Shown here: positions 36,201-44,720 of the stretch, in pieces | Layout of the letters: each line of letters opens with the position of its first letter | Numbering within the stretch: position 1 is the first letter of the stretch | Assembly: GCA_036504735.1 (NCBI GenBank) | Contig: DASXUQ010000002.1 | Span: 62,001 to 126,000, forward strand | Source: a bacterium | GTDB taxonomy: Bacteria > Electryoneota > RPQS01 | Direction of reading: 5' to 3' | Length of the DNA: 64,000 nucleotides | Program-made: the position numbers and the translations under genes | The notes under the pieces: model-generated | The model's input: the letters and a program-made list of their open reading frames with translations, nothing else | Databases searched by the model: none | Told to the model about the DNA's origin: nothing

Positions 36201-38967
36201 TACTATCCGCTGGTCGCGCAATACCGTCGCCACCGACACGGTGCGGGTGGAATTGAATCTGCAGTATCCATCGGATAACTGGGCGATGCTGGAGACCACC
36301 ACCGCCAGCGCCATCACGTGGATCGCACTCTCGCCGCCGACCTCCGCCGCCCGTCTGCGCGTAGTTTCTGTGGCTGCCCCCGAAGTCAGCGACACGCTCA
36401 GCGGTGACTTTGCCATTCTCCCCGCGGCGTTGATGATCACATCGCCTGCCACCGGCGACAGTGTGCTCGCCGGACATTCGCTGACCGTAAGTTGGACGCG
36501 CGACAATGTCAGCACGGGCGCATCGCTCTACCTGTGCCGCAGTGGCAGTGACGGACCGTGGGAAACGCTGGCTTCGGATGTGACGGAGGACAGTTGGTCC
36601 GGCATCATCAGCGGGCCGCGCGCGCCGGATGCAAGTCTGCGCGTCGTCTCCACCCGCATTCCCGCGCTGGCGGACACCGTGGGCAGCCTGCATGTGCTGG
36701 TGCCCGCCGTTACCCTCACGAGCCCCAACGCGGGCGCGATGGGCATCGGCACCACGGAAGTCTTCCACTGTCTGCGCACGGACCTGTCCGCGCCGGTGTC
36801 CTTCGATGTCACGTATCACTATCCGTCAGGGCCGTGGTACATGGTCGCTATCGGCGTGACGTCGGATTCGTTCAGTTGGTCTGTGCCGGACAGTCAGACC
36901 ACCCACGCCCGCGTCCGGGTGCGTTGCACGTCGCCTTCACTTTCCGACCTTAGCGATAATGACATTTCCATCGGCGACCCGCACCTTGCGCTGCTTGCGC
37001 CGAGCGGCGGCGATTCGCTGGTGATCGGACAGTCCTATGCTATCCGCTGGCTGCGTACGGGCGCGCCCGGTCTGGTCAAGGTCGAACTGAACCGCGTCTA
37101 TCCCGACAGTGCGTGGACCACTCTCGCCGCCGGTGTTGCCCCGGACTCCTTCGGCTGGACCGTCAGCGGAGCCATCACGGATCGTGCCCGCGTGCGCGTT
37201 TCGCTGGCCGCCGATGCAACGGTGGGCGACAGTTCTAACAGCGATCTTCATCTCGTGCAGCCCAGCCTTGTGCTCTTAAGTCCCGTGGCGGGAGACTCTC
37301 TGGCGCTGACGCTTCCGGCGCAAATCCGTTGGGGCGGTGTGGGCAGCAACGCGGGCGTCACCATTCAGCTCATGCGTGTCTGGCCGGCAGGATCGTGGGA
37401 AACCCTCGCCTCCAATGTTTTGGGCAACACGTGGACATGGACCGCTTCGGGCAGCGCGTCGGAGACTGCGCGCTTCCGCATCGTGAACTCGCACAACTCC
37501 GCCGTGGCCGACACCACGGACGGCGCGGTGCGCATCGGACAGGCCTCCTTTGTGTTCAGCCAGCCGCAAGCGGCGGATACGTTCCTCGTCGGCGATCAGA
37601 TCGGTTTGGCCTGGAATCGCCGCTTTGCCGCCGGTTTCGTGCGCGTCGATATTTCGCGCGGCGGCACCGGCGGGCCGTGGGAGCAGATCGGCACCACGGA
37701 AGGCAACACCATGTCATGGACCGTGACCGCGCCTGTATCCAACATCGTGCGCTTCCGCATTACATCGCTCAACGCGTCGTGGATTGCCGGCATGACTCCC
37801 TTCAACTGCACCATTCTGTCTCCCGCGCTGGCCTTCACCTCGCCGTCGGGCAGCGGCACAGATACGGTGGGGAACACCCTGCAGCTTGCGTGGCAGTGGA
37901 GCAACTTCAGCGGCGCGGTGCGGCTCGAGGTCTCCCGCGATTCCTTGAACGGCACGTGGCAAACCCTGGCCGATTCTCTCGCCGACCCGCACTACACGTT
38001 CCCCGTCACCGAGCCCGAAACCGACTCCCTGCGCTTCCGCGTGACGTCGCTGTCCAATTCGGCGGTGTTCGGCTTCAGTCCGGTGCGGCGCGTGATCGTC
38101 AACCGGAGCATTGCCCTCGAAGTGGATGGCGGCGGCAGCGTCTGGTACATCGGCCAGCAGAAGTGGATTCACTGGACGCGCACCAACTGCCCGGGCACGG
38201 TCAATCTTGAAGTGACCAACATGGAGCGCTCGCAGCCGTGGACTCCGTTGGCGCAGACCACCGCCGATTCGTTTCTCTGGACCGTAAGCGGCCCCGAAGC
38301 GGATTTTGTCGCCCTGCGTGTGGCGGTAGCGGACCGGCCTACAGTAATGGACACCACCGACACGCCCGTCTCGGTGCGTCAGCCGTACATTGACCTGCTG
38401 GAGCCCAACGGTGGCGATACACTGATCATCGGCCAGGATATTCGTCTGCGCTGGGTAGGTGTGGGCTTTGCCGGCGACGTGGCCATCGGTCTCTATCGCG
38501 GAGCACCGGTGGATCGCATCGACACGCTCTTCATGCCCACGCCCAACGACTCCTCACAGATCTGGCACGTGGCAGGCCCCGCCGCGCGCGGCTGCATGGT
38601 GATCATTCTGTCTGTCAGCGACAGCGCCATCTTCGACACCAGTGCCGCCCGGTTTGTGATTCTCGATTCCGTGACGAACGCGGCCAATGACTTGCGGCAG
38701 CCGCGCGAGTATGCGCTCGCCGCGCCCTATCCGAACCCCTTCAACAGCACCAGCACCCTCGAATTCTCTCTGCCCCACGATGGCCGCGTCACGCTCACGG
38801 TGTACGATCTGCTGGGCCGGGAAGTGGCGGTGCTGGCCAACGACATACGCCGCGCGGGAACGCATCGTATTTCCTGGAACGCGCAGAATGTAGCCACCGG
38901 CGCGTACTTTGTGCGGATGCAGAGCGGCAGCTTTGTAGCCGTGCGCAAACTGCAGCTCATCAAATGA
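30229..38967 (+). CDS. Giant secreted multidomain protein: BNR/VPS10-like propeller, 22 Ig-like repeats, type IX sorting domain
   Basis: 2912 residues. A hydrophobic signal segment (IIATALIVATAMIPL) is followed at ~100-750 by repeated propeller blades with the Asp-box-like motif SxDGGxxW (GIFKSTDGGTTW, GVFKSTDGGANW, MIYRTTNGGSTW), as in sialidase-like and xyloglucanase-like proteins. From ~755 to ~2810 there are 22 modules of about 94 residues opening LTSPNGGExWxxGSxxTIxW and centred on VxLNRxYPSGxWETL, close to the Ser/Thr-rich Kre9/KNH-like Ig family. A C-terminal module (YPNPFNSTSTLEFSLP ... RKLQLIK) follows. I infer a long surface stalk or adhesin with a carbohydrate-binding head; no catalytic residues are proven. 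Confidence 0.88.
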   Translation: MHRTDKALQRQTLKPLLRIIATALIVATAMIPLCNVLRAENASTGQPSNAGQAADLLQRTGTRVSDRLNWFYAQRAFPSGEIPASARLAAWQQQSRSHPQPLDEAWTQSGPANLAGRMLCIAWHPTNTNIIYAGSASGGLWKTTNAGANWFPLTDNLPSLAVGAVALDPSNPNIVYMGTGEGAFNVDAVYGAGIFKSTDGGTTWNVTGMSWTQFQGRAVNKIIVHPTNPQILWAATNIANGGGVFKSTDGGANWMLYLAGDARDLIIRSDSVNVLYAALGYPWGGAGNGIYRSGNGGVSWTLLTSGLPSASQMGRITLSHANGQTLYAGISQTVTAGAALLGIYRTTDGGVAWTLQATSPDMYGGQGWYNMVCAQSPATPAVVYSGGLNCYKSTDFGVSWTQKSFGTYATSHPQYAHSDQHALAFKPDDPNTVLMATGGGMFRSTNGGDTWSSVNTGLATYQFYTTANDQQYSNYIYGGAQDNGSLRGSGSMWTSLYGGDGGYCNVDFTNPSTIYVETERGSHYKSINGGSSFSAIQTGITGSGAWVTPVVMDPSNPQVLYTATDRVYKTTNGGINWAAISPALSNNVISTIGVAPSNPAVMYAGCENGGMIYRTTNGGSTWTGASDGLPLAFVTRVAVHPTDPATVYATFSSYGISHVFKSTNGGDVWTDISGTLPDVPCNVIIVHPSDGSRLYLGTDLGVYTSSDAGQTWNSYSSGLPAVVIDDLTLHPITGTLRAATHGRGIWQTATSTPALTVIAPNGGESWLTGASQNITWAQGGLGGNVRIELNRDYPNGSWETIVTSTPNDGGNYCTVTGPATSHARIRITSVEFPASSDLSNGDFGIVQPRITLLSPNGGETWLVGATQTISWNTQGVSDMMVLQINRSYPSSSWTTITSTNLSSYNWPVTGTGSTIRFRIYSSVNSALGDTSDGNLSIINPQITLLNPNGGEVLVPGSIQIARWTDSGLTGTVRVELCYAYPTGAWDTLAAAVSVDSLVWNVRASGSSAVRMRVISNSFSTVFDISDANFSIRTPSLTLNSPNGGEAWNPGTTHTIRWTRMNVEGPMNLYINRNYPANEWTPLAVGVVDADTFSWLVTEPLSSTARIRVLAARLGTLSDESNANFGIGTALDLSEPNGGETWDNGTTQTISWARYNAAGAATVQINRSYPSAAWETLTASATTNGYAWTVSGNASTTARVRVFLNASPTVGDTSAANFTITAPGLLVTSPNGGEAWPIGSQQTISWSRNNSPGNVTVQVNRSYPSLGWEMLTSTASGNSLTWTVAGAASATARVRVYLTNDPGIGDTSNGNLALLAQGLTVLLPNGGEQWTLGSPQTIRFARVNAPGAATLQLKRNYPGGSWETISTSVTDTLFTWTPGGAASTTSRIRVYLTANSNIGDTSNAGFSLISPSLTVTSPNGGELWGLGSSHTISWTRTNAVGGVLVSLNRTYPSGTWETLAAADTGTSLAWSAGGAASATARVRVTLNSVPTVMDESNASFSLVQPALNLSVPNGGSTYTMGSTLTVRWTRAAAPGAVSVLLNRTYPTGAWELLTSAVTADTFAWTSSGAASSSCRMKIRLTADSTISDLSTSNFTLQVRSVVLTAPNGGEALYTGSTTPVTFVRTNASTNVTVQLNRTYPSGNWETLATTVSGSSFTWSVSGAASNSARIRAFLTAEPAIGDTSNSNFVIVIPTLTLTAPNGGDVWAVGSSQNIIWQRSGMWDNVRVELKRNYPAGTWETLAASASGNFLAWTVTGPATGAARVRVVSTVTNTIGDTSASAFSITSAQITLTTPNGGETATVGAPYVIRFNRSLAAGDARVMLNRTYPAGTWETLGTTTADTLAWSVTAPAGNSARIKVYLLSDATVGDTSASNFTILQPSITLTAPNGGEVLRTGAATWISWTRSGVSSVDVLVNRAFPSGTWETLAQDVTANQYAWTAPNLPSLTCRIKVQSHTDPTVYGMSAMNFELQKPQVMLTYPAPGDTLAVGVANTIRWSRNTVATDTVRVELNLQYPSDNWAMLETTTASAITWIALSPPTSAARLRVVSVAAPEVSDTLSGDFAILPAALMITSPATGDSVLAGHSLTVSWTRDNVSTGASLYLCRSGSDGPWETLASDVTEDSWSGIISGPRAPDASLRVVSTRIPALADTVGSLHVLVPAVTLTSPNAGAMGIGTTEVFHCLRTDLSAPVSFDVTYHYPSGPWYMVAIGVTSDSFSWSVPDSQTTHARVRVRCTSPSLSDLSDNDISIGDPHLALLAPSGGDSLVIGQSYAIRWLRTGAPGLVKVELNRVYPDSAWTTLAAGVAPDSFGWTVSGAITDRARVRVSLAADATVGDSSNSDLHLVQPSLVLLSPVAGDSLALTLPAQIRWGGVGSNAGVTIQLMRVWPAGSWETLASNVLGNTWTWTASGSASETARFRIVNSHNSAVADTTDGAVRIGQASFVFSQPQAADTFLVGDQIGLAWNRRFAAGFVRVDISRGGTGGPWEQIGTTEGNTMSWTVTAPVSNIVRFRITSLNASWIAGMTPFNCTILSPALAFTSPSGSGTDTVGNTLQLAWQWSNFSGAVRLEVSRDSLNGTWQTLADSLADPHYTFPVTEPETDSLRFRVTSLSNSAVFGFSPVRRVIVNRSIALEVDGGGSVWYIGQQKWIHWTRTNCPGTVNLEVTNMERSQPWTPLAQTTADSFLWTVSGPEADFVALRVAVADRPTVMDTTDTPVSVRQPYIDLLEPNGGDTLIIGQDIRLRWVGVGFAGDVAIGLYRGAPVDRIDTLFMPTPNDSSQIWHVAGPAARGCMVIILSVSDSAIFDTSAARFVILDSVTNAANDLRQPREYALAAPYPNPFNSTSTLEFSLPHDGRVTLTVYDLLGREVAVLANDIRRAGTHRISWNAQNVATGAYFVRMQSGSFVAVRKLQLIK
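32491..38670 (+). repeat. 22 tandem coding modules of about 282 bp
   Basis: Module starts are recognised by PNGGE-type codons (CCCAATGGCGGCGA is frequent). The first 13 modules are well conserved; modules 14-22 lose the PNGGE core (PAPGD, PATGD, PVAGD, PQAAD, PSGSG, DGGGS), except the last, which reads PNGGD. Confidence 0.85.
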
Positions 38968-38975
38968 TGCCCATG

Positions 38976-39085
38976 GGATCTCCTTTGCCCGAGGAGATCC
39001 TCTTGCCCACGGTGCGGCGGCCGCCCTCCGCCGCACCGCACCCTACAGCAAACGGCCCGCGATAAATTTCGCGGGCCGTTTGTTT
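38976..39085. terminator. Three successive hairpins between convergent transcription units
   Basis: GGATCTCC/GGAGATCC at 38976-39000, GGTGCGGCGG/CCGCCGCACC at 39011-39037, and a 13-bp stem AAACGGCCCGCGA/TCGCGGGCCGTTT at 39050-39081 flanked by T-rich sequence. The last is a convincing bidirectional terminator for the giant gene and the opposing leucine-rich-repeat genes. Confidence 0.8.
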
Positions 39086-39111
39086 GCGTTTCAGAAGATT
39101 TTTCGGAGCCC

Positions 39112-39310
39112 TTAATACCGCACAGCCACGCCCCGCAAATTATGGGACACATTCACGAGGTCTCCTGCACCTATGGCAATCTGGCTATAGCTGGCATTCA
39201 GGGTGTGCAGGTGGGTACACGCGGCAAATGTTGAAACACGACACCGCTCCCAGCCCCATCATGAGAAGCAGGACCGCACACGCCATTCTGACGGGCGCAC
39301 TCTTTCGCAT
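39112..39310 (-). pseudogene. Collapsed third leucine-rich-repeat lipoprotein gene
   Basis: On the minus strand the ATG at 39310 overlaps the TGA of the preceding leucine-rich-repeat gene (TGATG) and opens a lipoprotein signal ending GAVSCFN, but the frame stops at 39185 after 41 codons. In another frame, THLHTLNASYSQIA, then GAGDLVNVSHNLRGVAVRY-stop (39112) matches the ends of the two intact paralogues (SGDHVNIGNN...RGVSLDH and SGDAIQVQGN...RGVSVNY). So the N- and C-terminal ends of the family remain while nearly all repeats are gone, with a frameshift near 39235. Confidence 0.65.
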
Positions 39311-41589
39311 CAGTGATCCAGGCTCACGCCGCGCGCTTCCAGCGCAGGAATTTGGGTGCTCAAGGCGGGGATGCCCAGCGGGTTGTTGCCGATATTCACA
39401 TGGTCGCCGCTGTCCAGCAGCGCATTCTCCACCAGCGGCTGCAGATCGGTGATCTGATTACGCGCAAGCGACAGCCAGTGAATCTCCGGCAGGGCGCGCA
39501 GCGGCGATAGATCCGTAATGCTGTTCTGATCGGCATAGAGGGTTCTCAAATGCGGGGCACTCGCCACCGCAGCAAGGTCCCGCACCTGCCCATCATCGAT
39601 ATCCAGATCCTCCAGCGCGGGCAAATTCTCCAGACCGTTCACATCGGTCAGCAGGCACCCCCAGGCATAGAGGTTTGTCAGCGCAGGCAAGCTGCCCACG
39701 CCGGTAAACGTGGTCAGGCGGTTGTGCGACACATCGAGCGTGGTCAGAGCCGGCAGGTCCGTAAGTCCGCTGAGGCTGCCGATCTGATTGTAACCGGCGC
39801 TGATGTACGCCAATGCTGAATGGCCGCCGGCATGCGAGAAATCGGTCAGCTTGTCGCCCTGCACGAACAGATTCGCCAGATACGGAATCTGCTCCAAGCC
39901 CTCCAGCGAAACAAGTTCGCCCCAGGAAAGATCCAGAGTATACAAAGACGGCAGATTCGAAAGGCCGCTCAAGCTCACCACGTCGCAGTTTCGCGCCAAA
40001 ATTATCCGTAACGACGGAAGGCCCGCAAGCCCGAAGAGGCTGGTCAGGGGGTTGCCGGTGACATTAACGGAATCCAGCACGGGCAGGTCCACGAGCGCAG
40101 GCAGCGTACTGAGGTGGCTGTTGTACACACTCAGCGACCGAAGTTGCGGCATCCGGCAAAGCGAGTCGATGTGCTGCAAACCGCTTTCGGTCAGGCTCAG
40201 GCTGGTCAGGCTGCCAAGATCGGTGATGCTGCCGATGGAATCCACCTGCACCCCTCGCAAATACAGGGTGGTCAGCGCCGGCAAATCGTGCAACGCCTCG
40301 ATACCGGCCAGGCTGCCATCCCATAGGCTGAGATGCTGCAAAGCAGGAAGCCCCGACAGACCACTCAGATCACCGATCCGGCAATCGTCGAAATAGATGT
40401 CGCTTAAAACGGGAAGATTCGCCCATCCCGTGGGGTTCACGATATCACAGTCCCGCAGGGCCAGGTTGGTCAGGGCAGGCAGGTTTTCCAGGCCTGTGAG
40501 CGTGCGCAGCGGATTGGATTGCAACGTCAGCGACGTCAGCCGCGGCAGGTTGGAGATTCCTTCCGCCGAGGTAAGATAATTGTTGTCTGCGCTGAAAGAC
40601 TGCAGGGCGGGTAGATAGGACAACCCGTTCAGTGTGGTCAGCCGGTTGTAACTCAGCGACACGTCCACCAGCGAATCGAGCGTCGCCGAGAGTTCTAACG
40701 TCAGAAGGTGGTTGTGCTCTGCTTGTAATGACCGCAAGGCAGGAAAACGCTCTAATCCGGCGAGCGATGTCAACTCGTTTTCATGCACATAGAGTTGTTG
40801 TACGCTGCGAAATGCGCCCGGCCCGGCCAGCGACTGCAACGCATTCTCATAGAGGTCAAGCGTCTTCAGGAGGTGCTGTTCGGGGAGGTCTGCCAGGCTT
40901 CTCAGATGGTTCGACCGCAAGCTCAGGGTCTGAAGCACCGGCAAGGATGCAAGTCCGGCCAGCGTCTCCAGGCCACAGTTATCAAGATACAGAGTTTGCA
41001 GCGAGAAGCCAGAGTTCAGTCCCGAAAGGTCCGTCAGAGGATTATAGGATAGGTCCACAAATCGAAGATATGGGACGCCTGCCAGCAGCGTTACACGGGA
41101 GATCTGGTTATGGCGAAGGTAGAGTTCGCTCAAGGATTGCAGCCGGGAAAAGTCAGGCAGTGCGGTGAGCGAATCGGAGGAAAGGTCCAGAATCCGCAAT
41201 CGGCTGAGGACGGCCACAGCCCCGCAATCCAACAGCGGCTGATGGCTCAACACAAGCTGCTCCAGTTCACCGCAGGCCATCAGCGGTGCGATGGAGCGGA
41301 GACGCCCGCCCGGCAGTTCCAGTATGCGCAGATGCGGTAGTTTCTCGATGCCGGTCAGGTCCACCACTTCGTAGGAGTTTCCCCACTGTGCGCGGAGCAC
41401 CGTAACCGTATCCAGTATGTCCGCCGTCAATGGAGAACTGTCCAGGCCGACGTGCCGGCGCACGAGCCTTTCCAGACCCGGATCGGCAAACAGGCCGCTC
41501 TGAGCGGCAGGCTCGTCCTCATCCTTTACGCAAGAGACAAGAAACAGCGCGCACAGCAGCAGCATCGCCAGCGGAAGGTGCTTCATCAT
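39310..41589 (-). CDS. Leucine-rich-repeat lipoprotein (internalin-like), paralogue 2
   Basis: 759 residues. Lipoprotein signal with lipobox LVSC (Cys at about residue 20), then an N-terminal cap (LFADPGLERLVRRHVG), about 30 leucine-rich repeats of 21-23 residues (LxxLxxLDLSxNxLTxLxGL), and a short C-terminal cap (SGDHVNIGNNPL). The repeats follow the internalin/SDS22-like pattern, so the protein should be a curved solenoid on the cell surface for protein binding. It lies 16 bases after paralogue 1, with which it shares architecture and end motifs. Confidence 0.88.
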   Translation of the reverse strand: MMKHLPLAMLLLCALFLVSCVKDEDEPAAQSGLFADPGLERLVRRHVGLDSSPLTADILDTVTVLRAQWGNSYEVVDLTGIEKLPHLRILELPGGRLRSIAPLMACGELEQLVLSHQPLLDCGAVAVLSRLRILDLSSDSLTALPDFSRLQSLSELYLRHNQISRVTLLAGVPYLRFVDLSYNPLTDLSGLNSGFSLQTLYLDNCGLETLAGLASLPVLQTLSLRSNHLRSLADLPEQHLLKTLDLYENALQSLAGPGAFRSVQQLYVHENELTSLAGLERFPALRSLQAEHNHLLTLELSATLDSLVDVSLSYNRLTTLNGLSYLPALQSFSADNNYLTSAEGISNLPRLTSLTLQSNPLRTLTGLENLPALTNLALRDCDIVNPTGWANLPVLSDIYFDDCRIGDLSGLSGLPALQHLSLWDGSLAGIEALHDLPALTTLYLRGVQVDSIGSITDLGSLTSLSLTESGLQHIDSLCRMPQLRSLSVYNSHLSTLPALVDLPVLDSVNVTGNPLTSLFGLAGLPSLRIILARNCDVVSLSGLSNLPSLYTLDLSWGELVSLEGLEQIPYLANLFVQGDKLTDFSHAGGHSALAYISAGYNQIGSLSGLTDLPALTTLDVSHNRLTTFTGVGSLPALTNLYAWGCLLTDVNGLENLPALEDLDIDDGQVRDLAAVASAPHLRTLYADQNSITDLSPLRALPEIHWLSLARNQITDLQPLVENALLDSGDHVNIGNNPLGIPALSTQIPALEARGVSLDH

Positions 41590-41605
41590 ACTCTTTCTGA
41601 TAGCG

Positions 41606-43894
41606 TCAGTAATTTACGGACACGCCGCGTACAATCAGCGTGGGAATTTGATCCTGAAGGGCGTGCAAACTGAGCGGATTTCCCTGCACCTGTATCGCGT
41701 CGCCGGATGCCAGGCTCAGGTTGTCCACCAGCGGCTGTAGATCGGAAATCATGTTCTCGTTGACCGCCACATAGGTCAGCGAGTCCAGGTCGCGGAGCGG
41801 CTCCACATTCTGGATGGCGTTCTGGTACGCATACATGCGGGTCAGATGCGTCAGTGCGGCGACCGGCGCGAGGCTGGTCAGATTGCACTGGTAGACAAAT
41901 AATTGCTGCGTCGCCGGAAAATTCTCGAGTCCCGACAGACTGCCCAGCGGGCATCCGCTGACATCCAGATCGCTGACCTGCGGATGACTGCCCGCGCCGG
42001 CGAGCGATTCCAAGGGATTATTGCTCAAGACCAGCCTCGTCAGACTGGGGATTTCCGTCAGACCGGTCAGGGACCGGATCTGATTGCCGTACACATCCAG
42101 TTCCAGCAGTCCGGGATACCCCGTCACCGGCGTCAGATCCGTCAATTGATTGCTGCGGGCTCGCAGCGAAAGCAGATTCGGCAGCGGCGGCAATCCGGCC
42201 AGCGAGGTCAACTCATTCGTGCTCAGGTCCAACGTTTCGAGCGCATCCAGACTCGCCAGCCCGCTCACATCCCGCAGGCGGTTATAGTTCACTTCAAGGG
42301 ACCGCAGCGAAGTGAGCCCTTCCAGCCCGCGAAGACTGGTCAGGGCATTGTTCGTCATCCGCAAGGTCTGCAATAGCGGCAACTGAAACATCGCCGGGAA
42401 AGCCGTGAGGTCGTTGACGCTCAGATCCAGCGTCGCCAGCAGCGGCATTCCGCCAATACTGTCCAGGGACCGCAGCCCGCAGTTCATGATCGTCAGCGAT
42501 GTCAGACTGGACAGGTCGGCAAGGCTGCCGATGGAATCGATCTGGATGTTCTCCAGATACAGGGAGCTCAGAGACGGCAGGCTGTGCAGCGCACGAATGG
42601 ATCCGATGCGCCCGCCGTCCGTAAACCCGAGATAGGTCAGACCGGACATTCCCGACAGACCGCTCAGATTGTCGATGATGCAATCATGGAAAGCGATTTG
42701 GGAGAGTTGCGGCAGATTGGACCAGCCGCCAAGATCCGTGAAGTGGCAGCCGTCGAACGTGAGCGAACTGAGTTGTTCGAGGTTGGACAATCCCTGCAAG
42801 GAATGCAGCGGATTCTCGCTCAGGTCGAGTGAAACAAGGTGGGGAAGATCGGACAGCCCTTCGCATGACTCAAGCAGGTTGTCGCGAACATTCAGATTCG
42901 AGACACGCTGCAAGGCCGATGCTCCAGTCAGGGTCGTCAGGCGGTTGGACGACAAATCCACAGTCAGGAGGGTATTGTTCGGGTTAATCGTGCCGATCTG
43001 TTCGAGGCCGCAATGGTAAGCCCGCAGATAGGTAAGCCCCGTAAACCGCTCCAATCCGGACAAATTCGCCAGCGGGTTGTCCGAAACTTCCAGCGTGCGC
43101 ACGTGCGGCAGCTCCGTTGTACCGGACAGGGTGGCAATCTCGTTCCCTGCCACCGACAGCGACGCCAGCGCGGGCAGATCCGGAAGATCCGACAGCGTCC
43201 GCAGACGATTGTCTCCCAGATACAGGTTCTGCAAACTCGCCAGGGACGGCAGGCCCGACAGGTTGCTGAACCAGCAACCGCTTATGCCAAGCCATAACAC
43301 ATGCCCATAATTCTCGATCCCCGCCCAACTCTCGATCCGATTGCGGGACAACGACAGGAACGTGACCGAATCCGCGTTGTGGTGCATTGGAATACCGGTC
43401 AGATAGTTCTGATCGAGGTACAACATATTCAGGTGCACGAGAGCGGACAGATCCGGGAGCGTCGTCAGATTGTTGTTCGTCAGGTTCAGTTGCCTCAGTT
43501 CCGTCAGCGACGCCACGGCGGACGCATCGGTCAAGTGCTGGTTGATGATCGTCAGAGTCTCAAGGTGCGCCATCTGCACCAGCGGCTGCAACGTCGAGAT
43601 GGATCCGTAGCTTATGGTGAGCGACTTGAGTTGCCGCAGCCGTTGAATGCCTTCGAGGTCGACAATCGAATAGCTATTGCGTGAGCGGCCGCCGTTCTGC
43701 GACAACACCGTAATCGTGTCCAGATCCGCAGACAGCAGTTCGCCCGTCCGCTTGCCGAGATAATCCCGCACCATAAGTTCGAGGGCCGGATCGGCAAACG
43801 GTCCGCCGCCGAGGATAACCGTCTCATCGTCCTTGACACAAGAGACCACGAGCAGACACGTCATGGCGAGCGTCAGCCAGAGGAAGTACTTCAT
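41606..43894 (-). CDS. Leucine-rich-repeat lipoprotein (internalin-like), paralogue 1
   Basis: 762 residues from the ATG at 43894 (AGGA 8 bases upstream), chosen because it starts the lipoprotein signal MKYFLWLTLAMTCLLVVSC. The mature protein begins VKDDETVILGGGPFADPALE, close to VKDEDEPAAQSGLFADPGLE of paralogue 2, then about 30 leucine-rich repeats and the end SGDAIQVQGN...RGVSVNY. The gene follows tatC by 32 bases on the same strand, so it probably shares its transcript. Ligand unknown. Confidence 0.88.
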   Translation of the reverse strand: MKYFLWLTLAMTCLLVVSCVKDDETVILGGGPFADPALELMVRDYLGKRTGELLSADLDTITVLSQNGGRSRNSYSIVDLEGIQRLRQLKSLTISYGSISTLQPLVQMAHLETLTIINQHLTDASAVASLTELRQLNLTNNNLTTLPDLSALVHLNMLYLDQNYLTGIPMHHNADSVTFLSLSRNRIESWAGIENYGHVLWLGISGCWFSNLSGLPSLASLQNLYLGDNRLRTLSDLPDLPALASLSVAGNEIATLSGTTELPHVRTLEVSDNPLANLSGLERFTGLTYLRAYHCGLEQIGTINPNNTLLTVDLSSNRLTTLTGASALQRVSNLNVRDNLLESCEGLSDLPHLVSLDLSENPLHSLQGLSNLEQLSSLTFDGCHFTDLGGWSNLPQLSQIAFHDCIIDNLSGLSGMSGLTYLGFTDGGRIGSIRALHSLPSLSSLYLENIQIDSIGSLADLSSLTSLTIMNCGLRSLDSIGGMPLLATLDLSVNDLTAFPAMFQLPLLQTLRMTNNALTSLRGLEGLTSLRSLEVNYNRLRDVSGLASLDALETLDLSTNELTSLAGLPPLPNLLSLRARSNQLTDLTPVTGYPGLLELDVYGNQIRSLTGLTEIPSLTRLVLSNNPLESLAGAGSHPQVSDLDVSGCPLGSLSGLENFPATQQLFVYQCNLTSLAPVAALTHLTRMYAYQNAIQNVEPLRDLDSLTYVAVNENMISDLQPLVDNLSLASGDAIQVQGNPLSLHALQDQIPTLIVRGVSVNY

Positions 43895-43926
43895 AAGCGG
43901 AGTCCTTACGGTGAGAAGTTGCGGAG

Positions 43927-44673
43927 CTATTGAGCGGCGGGCAGCTTGGCCTTGCGGCGGCTTTCGATGATGATGCCCACCCAGATGGACATTTCGTAGA
44001 GGATGCACAGCGGGATCGCCATGGCCAGCATCGTCACCATATCCGTGGTCGGTGTGGCCACGGCGGCAATCACGAAGTTGGCAATGATCGCAAAGCGTCG
44101 GTGCTCGCGGAAGAATTTGGAGGGAACAAGACCGGTGGCAATGAGGATGCCGATGATCAGCGGCAGTTGAAAGATGATGCCGAAGGCCAGCAGCAGAAAC
44201 AGCAGCAGGTTAATATAGTTTTTCAGCGACCAGAGGTTCTGCACCCCTTCGCCGCCGTAGGAGCCGAAGAACTCGAGGGCCACGGGCAGGCAGTACCAGG
44301 CAAAGGCGATCCCGACCCAGAAGAGCAGATTGGCGATGATCACCACTGGCCAGATCCACCTCTTCTCCTTCGGCTTAAGGCCCGGGCCGATGAAGCCGTA
44401 CAGTTCAAAGGCCACAAACGGCAGGGCGATGGCAATGCCGATGATGATCGAAATCTTCATCTGCACCATAAAGCCGTCAGCGGGAGCCAGCAGCGCCAGG
44501 CTGCCCTGCACCTTGTCCAAAAAAGGCCGCATCAGAAAGGTCTGGGCGGGTCCCGACAGCAGAAATCCAATGATCGACGCCACCACAATCGCCGCAAGCG
44601 AGCGCAGCAGGCGCTTCCGTAGTTCGTCAAGATGATCCCAGAAAGTCATGCTGGGTCCGTCAGTATCGGCCAT
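43927..44673 (-). CDS. tatC: Sec-independent protein translocase TatC
   Basis: 248 residues, six membrane helices. TatC recognises twin-arginine signal peptides in the inner membrane. Conserved N-terminal motif MTFWDHLDELRKRLLRSL, the periplasmic cap with FxPxxKE-like GPGLKPKEKR, LPFVAFELYGF and late PTTDMVTMLAMAIPLCILYEMSIW are all typical. An internal ATG at 44649 is an alternative start. No tatA/B is visible in the window. Located between an SRPBCC gene and the leucine-rich-repeat lipoprotein genes on the same strand. Confidence 0.95.
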   Translation of the reverse strand: MADTDGPSMTFWDHLDELRKRLLRSLAAIVVASIIGFLLSGPAQTFLMRPFLDKVQGSLALLAPADGFMVQMKISIIIGIAIALPFVAFELYGFIGPGLKPKEKRWIWPVVIIANLLFWVGIAFAWYCLPVALEFFGSYGGEGVQNLWSLKNYINLLLFLLLAFGIIFQLPLIIGILIATGLVPSKFFREHRRFAIIANFVIAAVATPTTDMVTMLAMAIPLCILYEMSIWVGIIIESRRKAKLPAAQ

Positions 44674-44720
44674 GCGCTATGACCTTGCCAATCCGGAAAA
44701 GGAATGGTACATTTATCCTG

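Noticed and set aside
39116-39300. Free small lipoprotein gene of 41 codons
   Set aside because: The reading frame ends abruptly and the matching C-terminal cap follows in another frame, so a collapsed paralogue explains it better.
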